From Sphingomonas sp. SCN 67-18 (GTDB lineage: Bacteria > Pseudomonadota > Alphaproteobacteria > Sphingomonadales > Sphingomonadaceae): 64,000 bases of DNA. The first letter of the stretch is position 1, and every line of letters starts with the position of its first letter. Under the pieces are notes generated by a model. It saw only the letters and a program-made list of their open reading frames with translations, was not told the DNA's origin and made no database searches. The position numbers and the translations under genes were made by a program. The stretch spans positions 1 through 64,000 of the forward strand of contig NZ_MEFG01000005.1 in NCBI RefSeq assembly GCF_001724715.1, written 5' to 3'. Positions 16,633 to 26,507 of the stretch are shown piece by piece.

Positions 16633-18582
16633 ATGTGCGGCATTGCCGGCTATATTGCGCCAGGGGGCTTTCGTGAAAATGACTCACGATCGCTCGATGC
16701 GATGATCGAGGCGATCGTCCATCGCGGCCCCGACGATAGCGGAACATGGTTAGAGCCAGACCTTGGCGTGGCGCTGGGGCACAGGCGTTTATCGATCATT
16801 GATCTTTCGCCGGCCGGGCACCAGCCGATGGCATCGCCGTCCGGTCGCTATGTAATTGTTTATAATGGCGAGATTTACAATCACTCGGATTTGCGCGCCG
16901 AGCTTGATGCGCTGGGCGTGGCGCCGGACTGGCGCGGCCATTCCGATACGGAAATATTGCTGGCCGCCGTCGAGCATTGGGGGCTTGCGGGAACGCTCGC
17001 GCGCCTGAATGGCATGTTCGCATTCGCTCTGTGGGATCGGGCGCAGCGGCACCTGATTCTCGCCCGCGATCGGCTGGGGGAAAAGCCGTTATATTACGGG
17101 CGCTCGGGATCACATTTCCTGTTTGGATCTGAACTGAAGGCGTTGACTGCGCATCCCGCTTTCAAAGGGACGGTGAACCGGGACGCCCTGAGCCTGTACC
17201 TGCGTCACAGCTATATTCCGGCGCCTCACAGCATATGGGATGGCATCTCCAAGCTGCTGCCCGCCCATTATATAGTGATCGGAGCCGACGGCCGTCAGCA
17301 GGGCGAGGCCCAATGCTACTGGGATATCGGGAATGTGGCTGAGCAGGGGGCGTCGTCGCTTCTGCCCGATTCGCCTGAGCTGGTTTCGCAGTTGGAGGAG
17401 CTGCTCGGGGATTCGGTGGCGCGCCGCATGGCGGCGGACGTGCCGCTGGGCGCTTTCCTGTCGGGTGGAATCGATTCTTCCGCCATCGTCGCGCTGATGC
17501 AGGCGCAGTCCACGCGCCCGATCCGCAGTTTCTCCATCGGCTTCCACGAGGATGGCTTCGACGAGGCGCAACATGCCCGTGCGGTGGCGCGGCATCTGGG
17601 AACGGACCACGAAGAACTCTACGTCACCCCCGAAAAGGCGCGCGCCGTCATCCCCGATCTTCCCAGGATCTGGGACGAGCCATTTTCCGATTCATCTCAA
17701 ATTCCCACCTTCCTGGTGAGCGAGATGACCCGCAACCATGTCACGGTTGCCCTGTCCGGGGATGGCGGCGACGAACTGTTCGGCGGCTATGGCCGATATT
17801 CCCGGGCGCACAGACTTGGAAAGGGGATACTGCACGCTCCGTCCGCGGTGCGCGGAGTGGCGGCCGCGGCGCTGCGGTCGCCCGCGCTCGGCAGGGTGGC
17901 GCAGGGTGTCTCCGGCCTATTGCCCGGCCCGTTCAAGACCGCGTCTGTGGCGGACCGGCTTCCCAAGCTGGCGGCGCTGATCGCCAGCGACTCTCCCTCG
18001 GAGCTATACCGGCATCTATGCTCCCATTGGAAAGACCCGGACGCGATCGTGCTGGACGGTCATGAGCCGGAGACGCATTTTACCCTGTCCAGGGCGCAGT
18101 TTGCGGATCCGCGACAGCAGATGATGTATCTGGACATGGTCGGTTATCTGCCCGACGATATCCTTGCCAAGGTCGATCGGGCGAGCATGGCCGTTAGCCT
18201 TGAAACGCGCGTCCCGTTTCTCGACCACAGGCTCGTCGAATTCGCGTGGCGTTTGCCGATGTCGGCGAAGTTCGCACCAGACGGCGGCAAGCGCATCTTG
18301 CGGGACATGCTGGCGCGCCATATTCCGAAAGGGTTGATCGATCGGCCGAAAATGGGTTTTGGCGTGCCGATCGAAAGCTGGCTTCGCGGCCCGCTGAGGG
18401 CGTGGGCGGACGATTTGTTGAGTGAGCAGCGGATCCGCGACGAAGGGTTCTTCGATCCGGTCCCCATCCAGCGATTGTGGCGCGAGCATCAATCGGGCGC
18501 CAGGCGCTGGCACTATCTCTTGTGGGACATTTTGATGTTCCAGGCGTGGTGGGCGGAACATGGGAGGTTCGCTCGAGGGTGA
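16633..18582 (+). CDS. asnB: Glutamine-dependent amidotransferase, asparagine synthase (AsnB) family
   Basis: A 649-aa protein with an N-terminal class II glutaminase domain (nucleophile Cys2 in MCGIAGYI; later [13 protein letters not shown]) and a C-terminal ATP-pyrophosphatase/synthetase domain with the PP-loop SGGIDSSAI near residue 277. Further conserved sites are [15 protein letters not shown] and the [20 protein letters not shown] block near residue 520. Reaction: ammonia from glutamine is added to an adenylated carboxylate. Inside an EPS locus it could amidate a uronic acid in the repeat unit (as WbpS-like proteins are thought to), or simply make asparagine. Family assignment is secure; substrate is inferred from context. 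The next gene begins 8 nt downstream. Confidence 0.92.
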   Translation: MCGIAGYIAPGGFRENDSRSLDAMIEAIVHRGPDDSGTWLEPDLGVALGHRRLSIIDLSPAGHQPMASPSGRYVIVYNGEIYNHSDLRAELDALGVAPDWRGHSDTEILLAAVEHWGLAGTLARLNGMFAFALWDRAQRHLILARDRLGEKPLYYGRSGSHFLFGSELKALTAHPAFKGTVNRDALSLYLRHSYIPAPHSIWDGISKLLPAHYIVIGADGRQQGEAQCYWDIGNVAEQGASSLLPDSPELVSQLEELLGDSVARRMAADVPLGAFLSGGIDSSAIVALMQAQSTRPIRSFSIGFHEDGFDEAQHARAVARHLGTDHEELYVTPEKARAVIPDLPRIWDEPFSDSSQIPTFLVSEMTRNHVTVALSGDGGDELFGGYGRYSRAHRLGKGILHAPSAVRGVAAAALRSPALGRVAQGVSGLLPGPFKTASVADRLPKLAALIASDSPSELYRHLCSHWKDPDAIVLDGHEPETHFTLSRAQFADPRQQMMYLDMVGYLPDDILAKVDRASMAVSLETRVPFLDHRLVEFAWRLPMSAKFAPDGGKRILRDMLARHIPKGLIDRPKMGFGVPIESWLRGPLRAWADDLLSEQRIRDEGFFDPVPIQRLWREHQSGARRWHYLLWDILMFQAWWAEHGRFARG

Positions 18583-18590
18583 CGGTAACG

Positions 18591-20045
18591 ATGCGGAAAA
18601 TCACGAAAGACGCGAGAATGGACCATCAGCCGTCGAGATTCCGGCATCAGGCGGGCTATGTGGCGTTCGTTGCGTTCATGGCGCTTTGCCTGATCGGCGG
18701 AGGTGGATCGAGGGCGGACATGCAGTCTTTGCCGTTCGTGCGTCTCGGTGCGATCCTGCTGACGGCGTTCATGCTGCTGTGGGCGGGGCAGGGGTCTTTG
18801 CGCCGCGTTCGCACCCCGCTGATATTATTGGCCTTGTTCGCGTTGCTGATGATTATCCAGCTCATCCCGCTGCCGCCCGCGCTTTGGATGGGCTTGCCCG
18901 GCCATGCCGGCTATTCGCAGTTGGCGGAGGCGGCAGGGATCGATCAGCCATGGCGGCCGATCAGCATCACGCCAGACCTCACGCTCAACAGCCTGCTGGC
19001 TCTGGCGATACCGGCCGCGGCGCTCGTGACCCTGGCTCTGCTGCCGCGGGAATCCACTTTCAAAGTGCTTCCTCTACTGATCGCGGGCGCGCTATCGAGC
19101 GCGTTGATCGGGGTCGCCCAGATGTCGGGAGACGCCGGGAAAGATCTTTATCTCTATCGGATCACGAACTTTTCCGCGCCGGTCGGGTTCTTTGCCAACC
19201 GAAATCACCAGGCGGCCTTCCTTGCGATGGGGATCCCCATGCTGGCGTTGTGGGCGGCATCGCTCCGCGGTGACCCGCGCAAGCTGCTGGCGTTGCGCTG
19301 GACCGCCTTCGGCGCGGCCCTGTTCATCGTCGCTTTGGGGTTGGCCACGGGCTCGCGCATGGGCGTGGTTCTCCAATTGCTCGGGATGGCGGGCGCGTTC
19401 GCCCTGCTGCGCGTCAGACGCGGTTCCACGGACGTGCAAACCGGGAAGGGGCGCCAGTGCATCTTAATAGGCGCCGGCGTTTCGATGGTCCTGATCCTCG
19501 GTGGGGCCATGATTGCCCGGTCGCGCGCGGAGTCCATACAGCGCCTGTTCGCGTCGGATAGCGGCGAGGACCTTCGTTTCGCCTATATCTCCTATACCGT
19601 GGACCTGGCCGGTAAATTTTTCCCGTTCGGATCGGGCTTTGGATCCTTCGATGCTGTATTCCGGGAGGTTGAGCCGCGCGCGCAGCTCGGTTGGGCATTT
19701 TTCAACCATGCCCATAACGACTTGATCGAGCTTGCAATGAACGGGGGCATATTCGCGCTGGGGCTTTTGGCGGTGTTTTTGCTCTGGTGGTTCCGGCAGG
19801 CGCTCCGGCTCTGGCGCGGCGGGAGCAAATCCCGTTCCGCGGACCTGGGACGGCTGGGCTCGATCTTGACCGCGATGCTGATGCTTTCGAGTCTGGTCGA
19901 CTATCCCCTTCGTACGCCCACGATGGCGCTCATATTCGCCATTTCCTGCTTCTGGATGTGCGGATCGTCCGGTTCGTCCGAAGCCAGGGAGCCAAGGGAC
20001 AGGAACGAAGCGGATGATAGCGCGGGCCCGCGCTTTACGAGATAG
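18591..20045 (+). CDS. O-antigen ligase/polymerase (Wzy_C) family membrane protein
   Basis: A 484-aa polytopic membrane protein with about 11-12 helices and a large periplasmic loop. The Wzy_C (PF04932) pattern is visible: FFANRNHQAAFLAMGIPML, then GLATGSRMGVVLQLLGMAG, and the conserved NHAHNDLIELAMNGGI motif in the loop. It could ligate or polymerise repeat units. With the EpsG-like gene at 14165 the locus has two polymerase-type proteins. The ATG at 18591 is chosen because it starts after the AsnB stop; a longer in-frame ORF starting at 18477 would overlap the amidotransferase by 106 nt, and ATG 18618 is possible. Confidence 0.87.
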   Translation: MRKITKDARMDHQPSRFRHQAGYVAFVAFMALCLIGGGGSRADMQSLPFVRLGAILLTAFMLLWAGQGSLRRVRTPLILLALFALLMIIQLIPLPPALWMGLPGHAGYSQLAEAAGIDQPWRPISITPDLTLNSLLALAIPAAALVTLALLPRESTFKVLPLLIAGALSSALIGVAQMSGDAGKDLYLYRITNFSAPVGFFANRNHQAAFLAMGIPMLALWAASLRGDPRKLLALRWTAFGAALFIVALGLATGSRMGVVLQLLGMAGAFALLRVRRGSTDVQTGKGRQCILIGAGVSMVLILGGAMIARSRAESIQRLFASDSGEDLRFAYISYTVDLAGKFFPFGSGFGSFDAVFREVEPRAQLGWAFFNHAHNDLIELAMNGGIFALGLLAVFLLWWFRQALRLWRGGSKSRSADLGRLGSILTAMLMLSSLVDYPLRTPTMALIFAISCFWMCGSSGSSEAREPRDRNEADDSAGPRFTR

Positions 20046-20100
20046 GTTGCCATGGTTATGGCCAACTAGCGTCAGTGAATTGTGTCGAAGGTGTCTGTTT

Positions 20101-20811
20101 ATGAGAAATCCGGCGGTGCTGATATTGGCACTCCTGGTGGTCGGCTGCGCAAGTACTCCGGTGCTTCACAGTACATCCGGATTGACGGTAACGAGCTATG
20201 ATGCGTTGCCGCCGCCTGCGCTGATCGATCTTTCGGCGCAGGACCGCCCTTATTTCATAGGGCCGTTCGATAAATTGAGCATCTCGGTTTTTGGCGTCGA
20301 GGCGCTGAGCCAGAAGGTTCAGGCAGATGCCAGCGGCCGTATTTCCATGCCGTTGGTGGGGGTTGTCGAAGCAGCGGGCAAGACCCCGGACCAGCTGGCG
20401 AGCGCAATCGAAGATCGATTGCGGGGGCGGTATGTCCGCAACCCCGAGGTAATCGTCAACCTTGAGGAGACGGTTAGTCAGGTGATCACCGTCGACGGGC
20501 AGGTGCGTGAGCCCGGCCTGTATCCCGTGGTTGGCCAAATGACGCTGATGCGCGCCGTAGCAACGGCGAAGGGCACCACGGAGTTCGCCAAGCTGGATGA
20601 TGTCGTGATCTTTCGGACCGTCAACAACCAGCGAATGGCCGCTTTGTATAATCTCAAGGCGATCCGGAAGGGTGTGTATAATGATCCCGAGGTATTCGCC
20701 AACGACGTGGTCGTGGTTGGGGATTCGGCGGCCCGCCGGCTGTTCAAGGATGCTCTTCAGGGTCTTCCGCTGTTGACGACACCGCTGGTCGTCGCGCTGC
20801 AGAACAGATAG
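20101..20811 (+). CDS. Wza-type polysaccharide export lipoprotein
   Basis: A 236-aa outer-membrane polysaccharide export protein. A lipoprotein signal with lipobox LVVGC (Cys near residue 17) is followed by the Poly_export domain (YFIGPFDKLSISVFGVEALS, then ADASGRISMPLVGVVEAAGK) and an SLBB domain (VSQVITVDGQVREPGLYPV, then MTLMRAVATAKG). It should form the exit channel for the polymer. The start at 20101 is supported by GAAGG about 9 nt upstream and by the signal peptide; the longer open frame from 20014 would bury the signal. It lacks the extra Wza D4 helix region of E. coli length. The BY-kinase follows 18 nt on. Confidence 0.92.
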   Translation: MRNPAVLILALLVVGCASTPVLHSTSGLTVTSYDALPPPALIDLSAQDRPYFIGPFDKLSISVFGVEALSQKVQADASGRISMPLVGVVEAAGKTPDQLASAIEDRLRGRYVRNPEVIVNLEETVSQVITVDGQVREPGLYPVVGQMTLMRAVATAKGTTEFAKLDDVVIFRTVNNQRMAALYNLKAIRKGVYNDPEVFANDVVVVGDSAARRLFKDALQGLPLLTTPLVVALQNR

Positions 20812-20829
20812 TCGCTTCAAGGTATTGAC

Positions 20830-23058
20830 ATGAACGAGCCCTCATTTTCCCGCAAACTTGCGTCGCCTGCGGCATCCGGAGCCGAGGCGCGCGAGGTGCC
20901 GATGACCGCGTTCGGCGTGCGGAATTCCGCAATGCCGATCCTGATGCAATATCTCCGCATTGCCATCCGGCGGAAATGGGTGCTGGCCGGCGCCGTCGGT
21001 ATCGCGGTTGTCCTGGGGCTTATTGCCACCTTGTTGATGACCCCGCTCTACACTGCGTCGACGACCATCGAGATATCCCGCGAATCCGATCGCGTGGTCG
21101 ATATCAAGGGCGTCGAAGCGGAATCCTCGCCTGGCGACATCGAATTCTACCAGACACAATATGGTCTGCTGCGCTCGCAATCGCTGGCCGACCGGGTCGT
21201 TCGCGAACTGAAGCTGGCCGATGACAGCAAGTTTTTCGAGCTTTTCGGGGAAGAGAAGGCAAGCGGCCTCTTCGGCGTGGATGCGGGGGTGCGCAACACG
21301 CCGGCGGGGCGGGAAAAGCGTTCGCGTGAGGCTGCAAGGATATTATTGGAAAATATAGATATTGTTCCAGATCGACTCTCGCGCCTGGTGACGATCACCT
21401 TCACCAGCCCCGATCCGAAGTTGTCGGCCCGTGTCGCGAACGCCTGGACAGCGAATTTCATCGAATCCAATCTGGAGCGTCGCTTCGAGGCAACCTCCTA
21501 TGCGCGTAAATTTCTTGAAGAGCGCCTCCGCCAATGGCGCGAGCGGTTGGAGGAATCGGAGCGCGTCCTGGTGGCGTATGCGTCCGATGAAAAGATCATC
21601 AACCTTCCGGCGGCGGGCGCCACGCGGGACGGCCCGACCGTGGAGCGATCCATCGTTGCCGACGATCTGGCAAGCCTGAACGCGGAATTGAGCGCCGCAA
21701 AGGGCGAGATGGTTCGAGCGCACAGCCGCGTGACCGAGGTGGGCGCGAACGGGGCGGTGGAAGAAGCGCTCACCAACAATGCGATCACGGGAATCCGCCA
21801 GAAGCGGGCGGAGGTTGCGGCTGAATATGCGCGCCTGCTGTCGCAGTTCGAGCCGGAATATCCTGAGGTTAAGGCGCTGGCGACACAGCTGAGCCAACTG
21901 GACCGCAGCATTGCCAGCGAAGAGAATCGCATTCGCACGTCCCTGCAGCAATCATATCAGGCATCGGTTGCGCGGGTAGGCGATTTGGAAGGGCGGGTAA
22001 GCAATCTCAAATCTTCGTTTCTCGATCTCCGCCGTCGCAGTATCCAGTATAATATCTACCAGCGCGAGGCGGATACCAATCGGCAACTTTATGACGCGCT
22101 GCTGCAGCGTTATAAGGAAATAGGTGTCGCAGGGGGCGTCGGTACGAATAATGTATCGGTCGTCGATGTGGCCAGAATTCCGGAGCGCCCTTCGCGACCG
22201 AGCCTGATCCTCAATATGCTTGTCGCCTTGATCCTCGGCGCCGGTATCGGCGCGGCGCTGGCATTCGCCCTCGAGCATATCGACGAGGCGATATCGGATC
22301 CCCAGGAGATTGCGGACCTGCTGGGCCTGCCGGTGTTGGGCATCGTGCCAAAGGCTGCGACGGAGTCGCCAATCGAGGCGCTTGGCGATCGCAAATCGCC
22401 TATGGTCGAGGCCTATCTATCCGTGCAGACGAACCTTGCGTTCTCCACAAATCATGGCGTCCCCAAAACTCTCTCCGTAACGAGCACGCGCCCGGCCGAA
22501 GGAAAGTCCACGACCGCTTATGCGATCGCCCATGCGCTGGCCCGATCGAAGCAGAAGGTGGTGCTGATCGACGCCGATATGCGATCGCCTTCCGTCCATC
22601 ATCTTTTCTCGATCGGGAATGAGCGTGGCCTGAGCAACTATCTTGCCGGGAGCGAGCAGCTTGACGAGCTGATTTCATCGAGCAGCCTTGCCGGGCTTTC
22701 AATCATCACCGCCGGACCGCAGCCGCCGAATGCGGCGGAACTGCTTACTGGCCAGCGGCTTGAGCAGTTGCTCACGGCGTTGCTCACGCGTTTTGACCAT
22801 GTCGTGGTCGATTCACCGCCGGTCATGGGTCTTGCGGATGCGCCGTTGATTGCCAGCCGCGTCGAGGGCGTGGTGTTCGCCGTCGAATCCCACGGCATCA
22901 AGGCCAGCATGGTCCGTGTCGCGCTGGGCCGGCTGGCGGCGGCGAACGCACATGTGCTTGGCACTGTGCTGACCAAATTCGAATCCAAGCGGTCCTATTT
23001 CGGCTATGGATATGATTATGGCTATGGTTATGGCCAGACGAGCAAAGCCGAATCCTGA
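20830..23058 (+). CDS. Wzz-type chain-length regulator fused to BY tyrosine kinase
   Basis: A 742-aa inner-membrane protein joining a polysaccharide co-polymerase to a bacterial tyrosine kinase (Wzc/ExoP type). It has a Wzz domain with TM1 at about residues 54-72, a long periplasmic coiled-coil part including the GNVR-like region (residues ~200-440), TM2 at about 460-480, and a cytosolic P-loop kinase domain. Walker A-like RPAEGKSTTAYA, Walker A' VVLIDADMRSP and Walker B VVVDSPPVMG are intact. The C-terminus is a tyrosine cluster (YFGYGYDYGYGYG) for autophosphorylation. It controls polymerisation and export together with the Wza-like lipoprotein. No matching phosphatase gene is in the window. 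Confidence 0.94.
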   Translation: MNEPSFSRKLASPAASGAEAREVPMTAFGVRNSAMPILMQYLRIAIRRKWVLAGAVGIAVVLGLIATLLMTPLYTASTTIEISRESDRVVDIKGVEAESSPGDIEFYQTQYGLLRSQSLADRVVRELKLADDSKFFELFGEEKASGLFGVDAGVRNTPAGREKRSREAARILLENIDIVPDRLSRLVTITFTSPDPKLSARVANAWTANFIESNLERRFEATSYARKFLEERLRQWRERLEESERVLVAYASDEKIINLPAAGATRDGPTVERSIVADDLASLNAELSAAKGEMVRAHSRVTEVGANGAVEEALTNNAITGIRQKRAEVAAEYARLLSQFEPEYPEVKALATQLSQLDRSIASEENRIRTSLQQSYQASVARVGDLEGRVSNLKSSFLDLRRRSIQYNIYQREADTNRQLYDALLQRYKEIGVAGGVGTNNVSVVDVARIPERPSRPSLILNMLVALILGAGIGAALAFALEHIDEAISDPQEIADLLGLPVLGIVPKAATESPIEALGDRKSPMVEAYLSVQTNLAFSTNHGVPKTLSVTSTRPAEGKSTTAYAIAHALARSKQKVVLIDADMRSPSVHHLFSIGNERGLSNYLAGSEQLDELISSSSLAGLSIITAGPQPPNAAELLTGQRLEQLLTALLTRFDHVVVDSPPVMGLADAPLIASRVEGVVFAVESHGIKASMVRVALGRLAAANAHVLGTVLTKFESKRSYFGYGYDYGYGYGQTSKAES

Positions 23059-23079
23059 CACCCGGGAGGATTTTGCGAC

Positions 23080-24267
23080 TTGCCTCTACGACTTTCCTTA
23101 AGCCGATCGTTCGCGGTAGTTGTTGTCGCCTGCGTGGCGATCTGGTTGACGCTCAGCGTCGGGGTTTCCAGCATCGCCCGCTATCGCAATTCGGGGCTGG
23201 CACTGGCGTGGGCGCCGTTCGATGCGCGTGCGCTCGGCGACAGTTCGGCACAGGCGCTGCAGCCCGCTATGTCGCCTGATAACGTCGCTGAAGCGCGCGC
23301 GCTGGCGCAACGGGCGCTACGGCGGGATCCTACCGTCATTCCGGCCGTGACGACCTTGGGGGTCATTGCCCAGGGCGAGGGAAATACCGAGAGGGCCGAA
23401 AAACTTTTCACCTATGCCGCGGGCCTTTCACGACGGAACCTGGCAACGAATCTGTGGATGATCGAGCATCATGTCGAAAAGGACGACATTGCCGGTGCGC
23501 TGCAGTATTTCGACATGGCTTTGCGCACTTCGCGGGAAGCGCAATCCATCCTTTTCCCGATCCTTATGGGAGCGATGGAAGATCCACGGCTGATCAAGCC
23601 GATTGCCGATATATTGGCGCCGGCCCCGAAGTGGCGACAGCCATTCATGTATCAGATGATTCGTGAAGGGAAATTCAACGCCAATATGGCGCGCCTCGTC
23701 ATGATGATCGGCAATCAGGACGAGGTTCCATGGTCGCTGAAGCGGCTGGTTGGCGAGAAGGAATATGCGCTTGCCTGGGCGGTTTATTCGAATGCCACGG
23801 GTATTCGCGTGAAAGGCCTCCGCGACGGGCGCTTTGCCCGGGAAGCGCTTTTTGCGCCCTTTGACTGGAATCTTGCCAGCTCGGGAGATGGCAGCGCTTA
23901 TCGCTTGGATGGGCCGATGGGCGGGCTTGCGTTTGAAGTCGAGGGGACGGGACGGCTGGATCTGGCAACCCAGCTCGTCGCGCTCAGTCCCGGTGCATAT
24001 CGCATTCGCACGTTGCGCGGTCCCACCCAGGGCGCGCTCGCGGATCTGCCTGCCTGGACAATCTCCTGTGCGGGCAACGAGACTCCGGTTGTCATCGATT
24101 CTGTCGACATGGCACCGAAGCCGGATCAATCTGAGGCGACCGGCGCGTTCACGATTCCGGGGCAGGGATGTGACTGGCAATGGCTGCGCCTCCGCACGGC
24201 CAATCGAGCCAGAAGTGCCGGGGTCAATGGAACGATTCAGTCCGTCGCTATCGAACGCCGGAATTAG
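23080..24267 (+). CDS. Membrane-anchored TPR protein of the EPS locus
   Basis: A 395-aa protein with one N-terminal signal anchor (SFAVVVVACVAIWLTLSVGV) and tetratricopeptide-like helices (AEARALAQRALRRDPTVIPA, GNTERAEKLFTYAAGLSRRN) in residues ~70-160. A C-terminal beta-rich half is not familiar, with a pair of cysteines (ISCAGN and PGQGCDW). It is likely an assembly or scaffold protein for EPS polymerisation or export, by location only. The start is TTG at 23080 because GGGAGGA lies 10 nt upstream and the signal anchor starts there; no ATG is in frame nearby. It follows the kinase by 21 nt. Confidence 0.75.
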   Translation: MPLRLSLSRSFAVVVVACVAIWLTLSVGVSSIARYRNSGLALAWAPFDARALGDSSAQALQPAMSPDNVAEARALAQRALRRDPTVIPAVTTLGVIAQGEGNTERAEKLFTYAAGLSRRNLATNLWMIEHHVEKDDIAGALQYFDMALRTSREAQSILFPILMGAMEDPRLIKPIADILAPAPKWRQPFMYQMIREGKFNANMARLVMMIGNQDEVPWSLKRLVGEKEYALAWAVYSNATGIRVKGLRDGRFAREALFAPFDWNLASSGDGSAYRLDGPMGGLAFEVEGTGRLDLATQLVALSPGAYRIRTLRGPTQGALADLPAWTISCAGNETPVVIDSVDMAPKPDQSEATGAFTIPGQGCDWQWLRLRTANRARSAGVNGTIQSVAIERRN

Positions 24268-24489
24268 CGTCGCTTCTGCGACCGCGCGATTTGAGATGCT
24301 GGTCGCACGATGTGTGAATATCCGTGCGGAGGATGGAGTGCTCTTGAAGAATGTCAGGATCGGTCGTGTGAAGCGGCGCTGTTCGAGACATGCCGGGGCC
24401 GGGTTCTGCGGGTTGATTCGTGCGATCGATCGGATCAAGACGAACCTCGGGGGAAAATTGTACAGGGAATGTCTCGACGGAGTAGGTGA

Positions 24490-26463
24490 ATGAACTTCGA
24501 AAAGACGATTTCACCTCTCTTGGCGCTCCCCCGGATCCCCAAGCGCCTGATCGTTCTGGGCGTGGATGCGGGGCTGTGCACTTTGACGGTCTGGCTGGCA
24601 TATTTTCTCCGCTTGGGGGAATGGGTGCCGCTTTCCGAGGACAGGGTTTTCCCGGCGATCGTCTCGATTGCGCTGGCGCTGCCCATCTTCATGGCCTTCG
24701 GGCTTTACCGGACAATTTTCCGTTTCGCCGGCGCGACTGCCTTTCTCACCACCACGAAGGCGACCCTGGCCTACGGCCTTGTTTATGCGGCATGGTTTAC
24801 CGCACTCAGTTCTCCGGGCGTTCCGCGCACCGTGGGGATCATCCAGCCGATCCTCTTGTTGCTGGCGGTTGGTTCGACGCGGGCCTTGGCCGCCTATTGG
24901 CTTGGCGGCGCGTATCGGCATAGCCTGAACAGCAGGAGACGCGACAATATCCTGATCTACGGGGCGGGATCTTCAGGGCGGCAACTGTTCGGCGCGATCG
25001 CGAATAGCGTGGATATGCGGGTCGTCGGCTTTCTCGATGACGACCCGACCCTGCAGAACAGGACTTTGAACGGCCTCACCATCCATAGCCCGGAGAATCT
25101 GCTCGCGATCGTCGAACGCCTGAAAGTGAATGATATTCTGCTGGCGATACCGTCTGCGCCGCGATCTCGCCGCAATGCGATCATCGAAAAGCTGCGCAAC
25201 GCCCAGGTAGGGGTCAGAACGCTGCCCGGGTTGATGGATCTGGCGCGCGGCGACGTGCAGGCAAGCGATATCCGCGAGCTTGAGATCGAAGATCTGTTGG
25301 GTCGCGATATCGTTGCACCGGACCCCGGCCGGATGCGGCAGAATACGTGGGGCAAGGTCGTGCTGGTCACGGGCGCCGGCGGCTCGATCGGCAGTGAACT
25401 GTGCCGCCAGATTTTGAATGAACGTCCCAAAATTCTGTTGCTGGTCGAATCAAGCGAATTCGCGCTTTACGCAATTCACCGCAGCCTCAACCGCCGACTG
25501 GCGGACATGGGTGGTGAGGGAGAACTGCCGCGGCTGGTACCGCTGCTCGCATCCGTCGACAATCGCGAGCGGATCGGCAAGGTGATGGCGACGTGGCGAC
25601 CCAACACAGTTTATCATGCCGCCGCATATAAGCATGTGCCCATCGTCGAGCATAATCCCATAGAAGGCATTCGTAACAACGCCATCGGAACGCTCGTGGT
25701 CGCCTTGGCGGCCATCGCTCATCAGGTGGACGATTTCGTGCTGATCAGCACCGACAAGGCTGTTCGCCCCACAAATATCATGGGCGCCAGCAAGCGTTTC
25801 GCGGAAATGATCCTGCAAGCCTTGGCGGCAAGACAGGACGGCACCCGTTTCGTGATGGTGCGCTTCGGCAACGTATTGGGCTCCAGCGGTTCCGTGGTGC
25901 CACTGTTCCGCCAGCAGATTCGCGATGGCGGCCCGGTGACGATCACGCATGAAGAGATAACGCGTTATTTCATGACCATTCCCGAGGCGGCGCAACTGGT
26001 GATCCAGGCGGGAGCGATGGCGAAGGGCGGAGAGGTTTTCGTGCTCGACATGGGCGAGCCTGTCCGCATCATGGATCTTGCCCGTAAAATGATCGAGCTT
26101 TCAGGCCTGATCCTCCGCAATCGCGAAAATCCGGCGGGCGATATCGAAATCAAATATATCGGGCTCCGCCCCGGGGAAAAATTGTACGAAGAGCTCCTGA
26201 TCGGGAACAACCCGCAAAAGACCGCTCATCCACGGATCATGAAGGCATCGGAAGCATATTCATCGTGGGAAATGCTTGCCCCCGTCATCCAGCGGATGGA
26301 AGCGGCGATTGCGACCGGAAATGTCGAGCAGGCACGCGAGATATTGAAGCATATCGTTCCCGAATATGACTCGGCCGACGGCAATGTGGACTGGATCGAT
26401 ATCGAACGTCAGGCGGCTGCCGGTCAGGACGGGCAGTCGAGCCCCGCTTCGCTGGCCTCCTGA
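24490..26463 (+). CDS. Membrane nucleotide-sugar 4,6-dehydratase (FlaA1/CapD/PglF family)
   Basis: A 657-aa protein with four N-terminal transmembrane helices (residues ~15-130) and a CoA-binding-like Rossmann domain (LIYGAGSSGRQLFGAI, ~155-265). The C-terminal Polysacc_synt_2 dehydratase domain has NAD motif TGAGGSIGSELCRQ near residue 298 and the catalytic STDKAVRPTNIMGASKR block, where Met replaces the usual Tyr as in PglF/WbpM enzymes. It makes UDP-4-keto-6-deoxy-HexNAc, a precursor of amino sugars such as FucNAc, QuiNAc or bacillosamine. This suggests a rare deoxy-aminosugar in the polymer. GGAG lies about 6 nt before the ATG. The 222-nt upstream gap shows no gene. Confidence 0.92.
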   Translation: MNFEKTISPLLALPRIPKRLIVLGVDAGLCTLTVWLAYFLRLGEWVPLSEDRVFPAIVSIALALPIFMAFGLYRTIFRFAGATAFLTTTKATLAYGLVYAAWFTALSSPGVPRTVGIIQPILLLLAVGSTRALAAYWLGGAYRHSLNSRRRDNILIYGAGSSGRQLFGAIANSVDMRVVGFLDDDPTLQNRTLNGLTIHSPENLLAIVERLKVNDILLAIPSAPRSRRNAIIEKLRNAQVGVRTLPGLMDLARGDVQASDIRELEIEDLLGRDIVAPDPGRMRQNTWGKVVLVTGAGGSIGSELCRQILNERPKILLLVESSEFALYAIHRSLNRRLADMGGEGELPRLVPLLASVDNRERIGKVMATWRPNTVYHAAAYKHVPIVEHNPIEGIRNNAIGTLVVALAAIAHQVDDFVLISTDKAVRPTNIMGASKRFAEMILQALAARQDGTRFVMVRFGNVLGSSGSVVPLFRQQIRDGGPVTITHEEITRYFMTIPEAAQLVIQAGAMAKGGEVFVLDMGEPVRIMDLARKMIELSGLILRNRENPAGDIEIKYIGLRPGEKLYEELLIGNNPQKTAHPRIMKASEAYSSWEMLAPVIQRMEAAIATGNVEQAREILKHIVPEYDSADGNVDWIDIERQAAAGQDGQSSPASLAS

Positions 26464-26507
26464 ATCCGATGCCGAGAGATGTTGACGACTTAAGTAGGAA
26501 GGAACTT

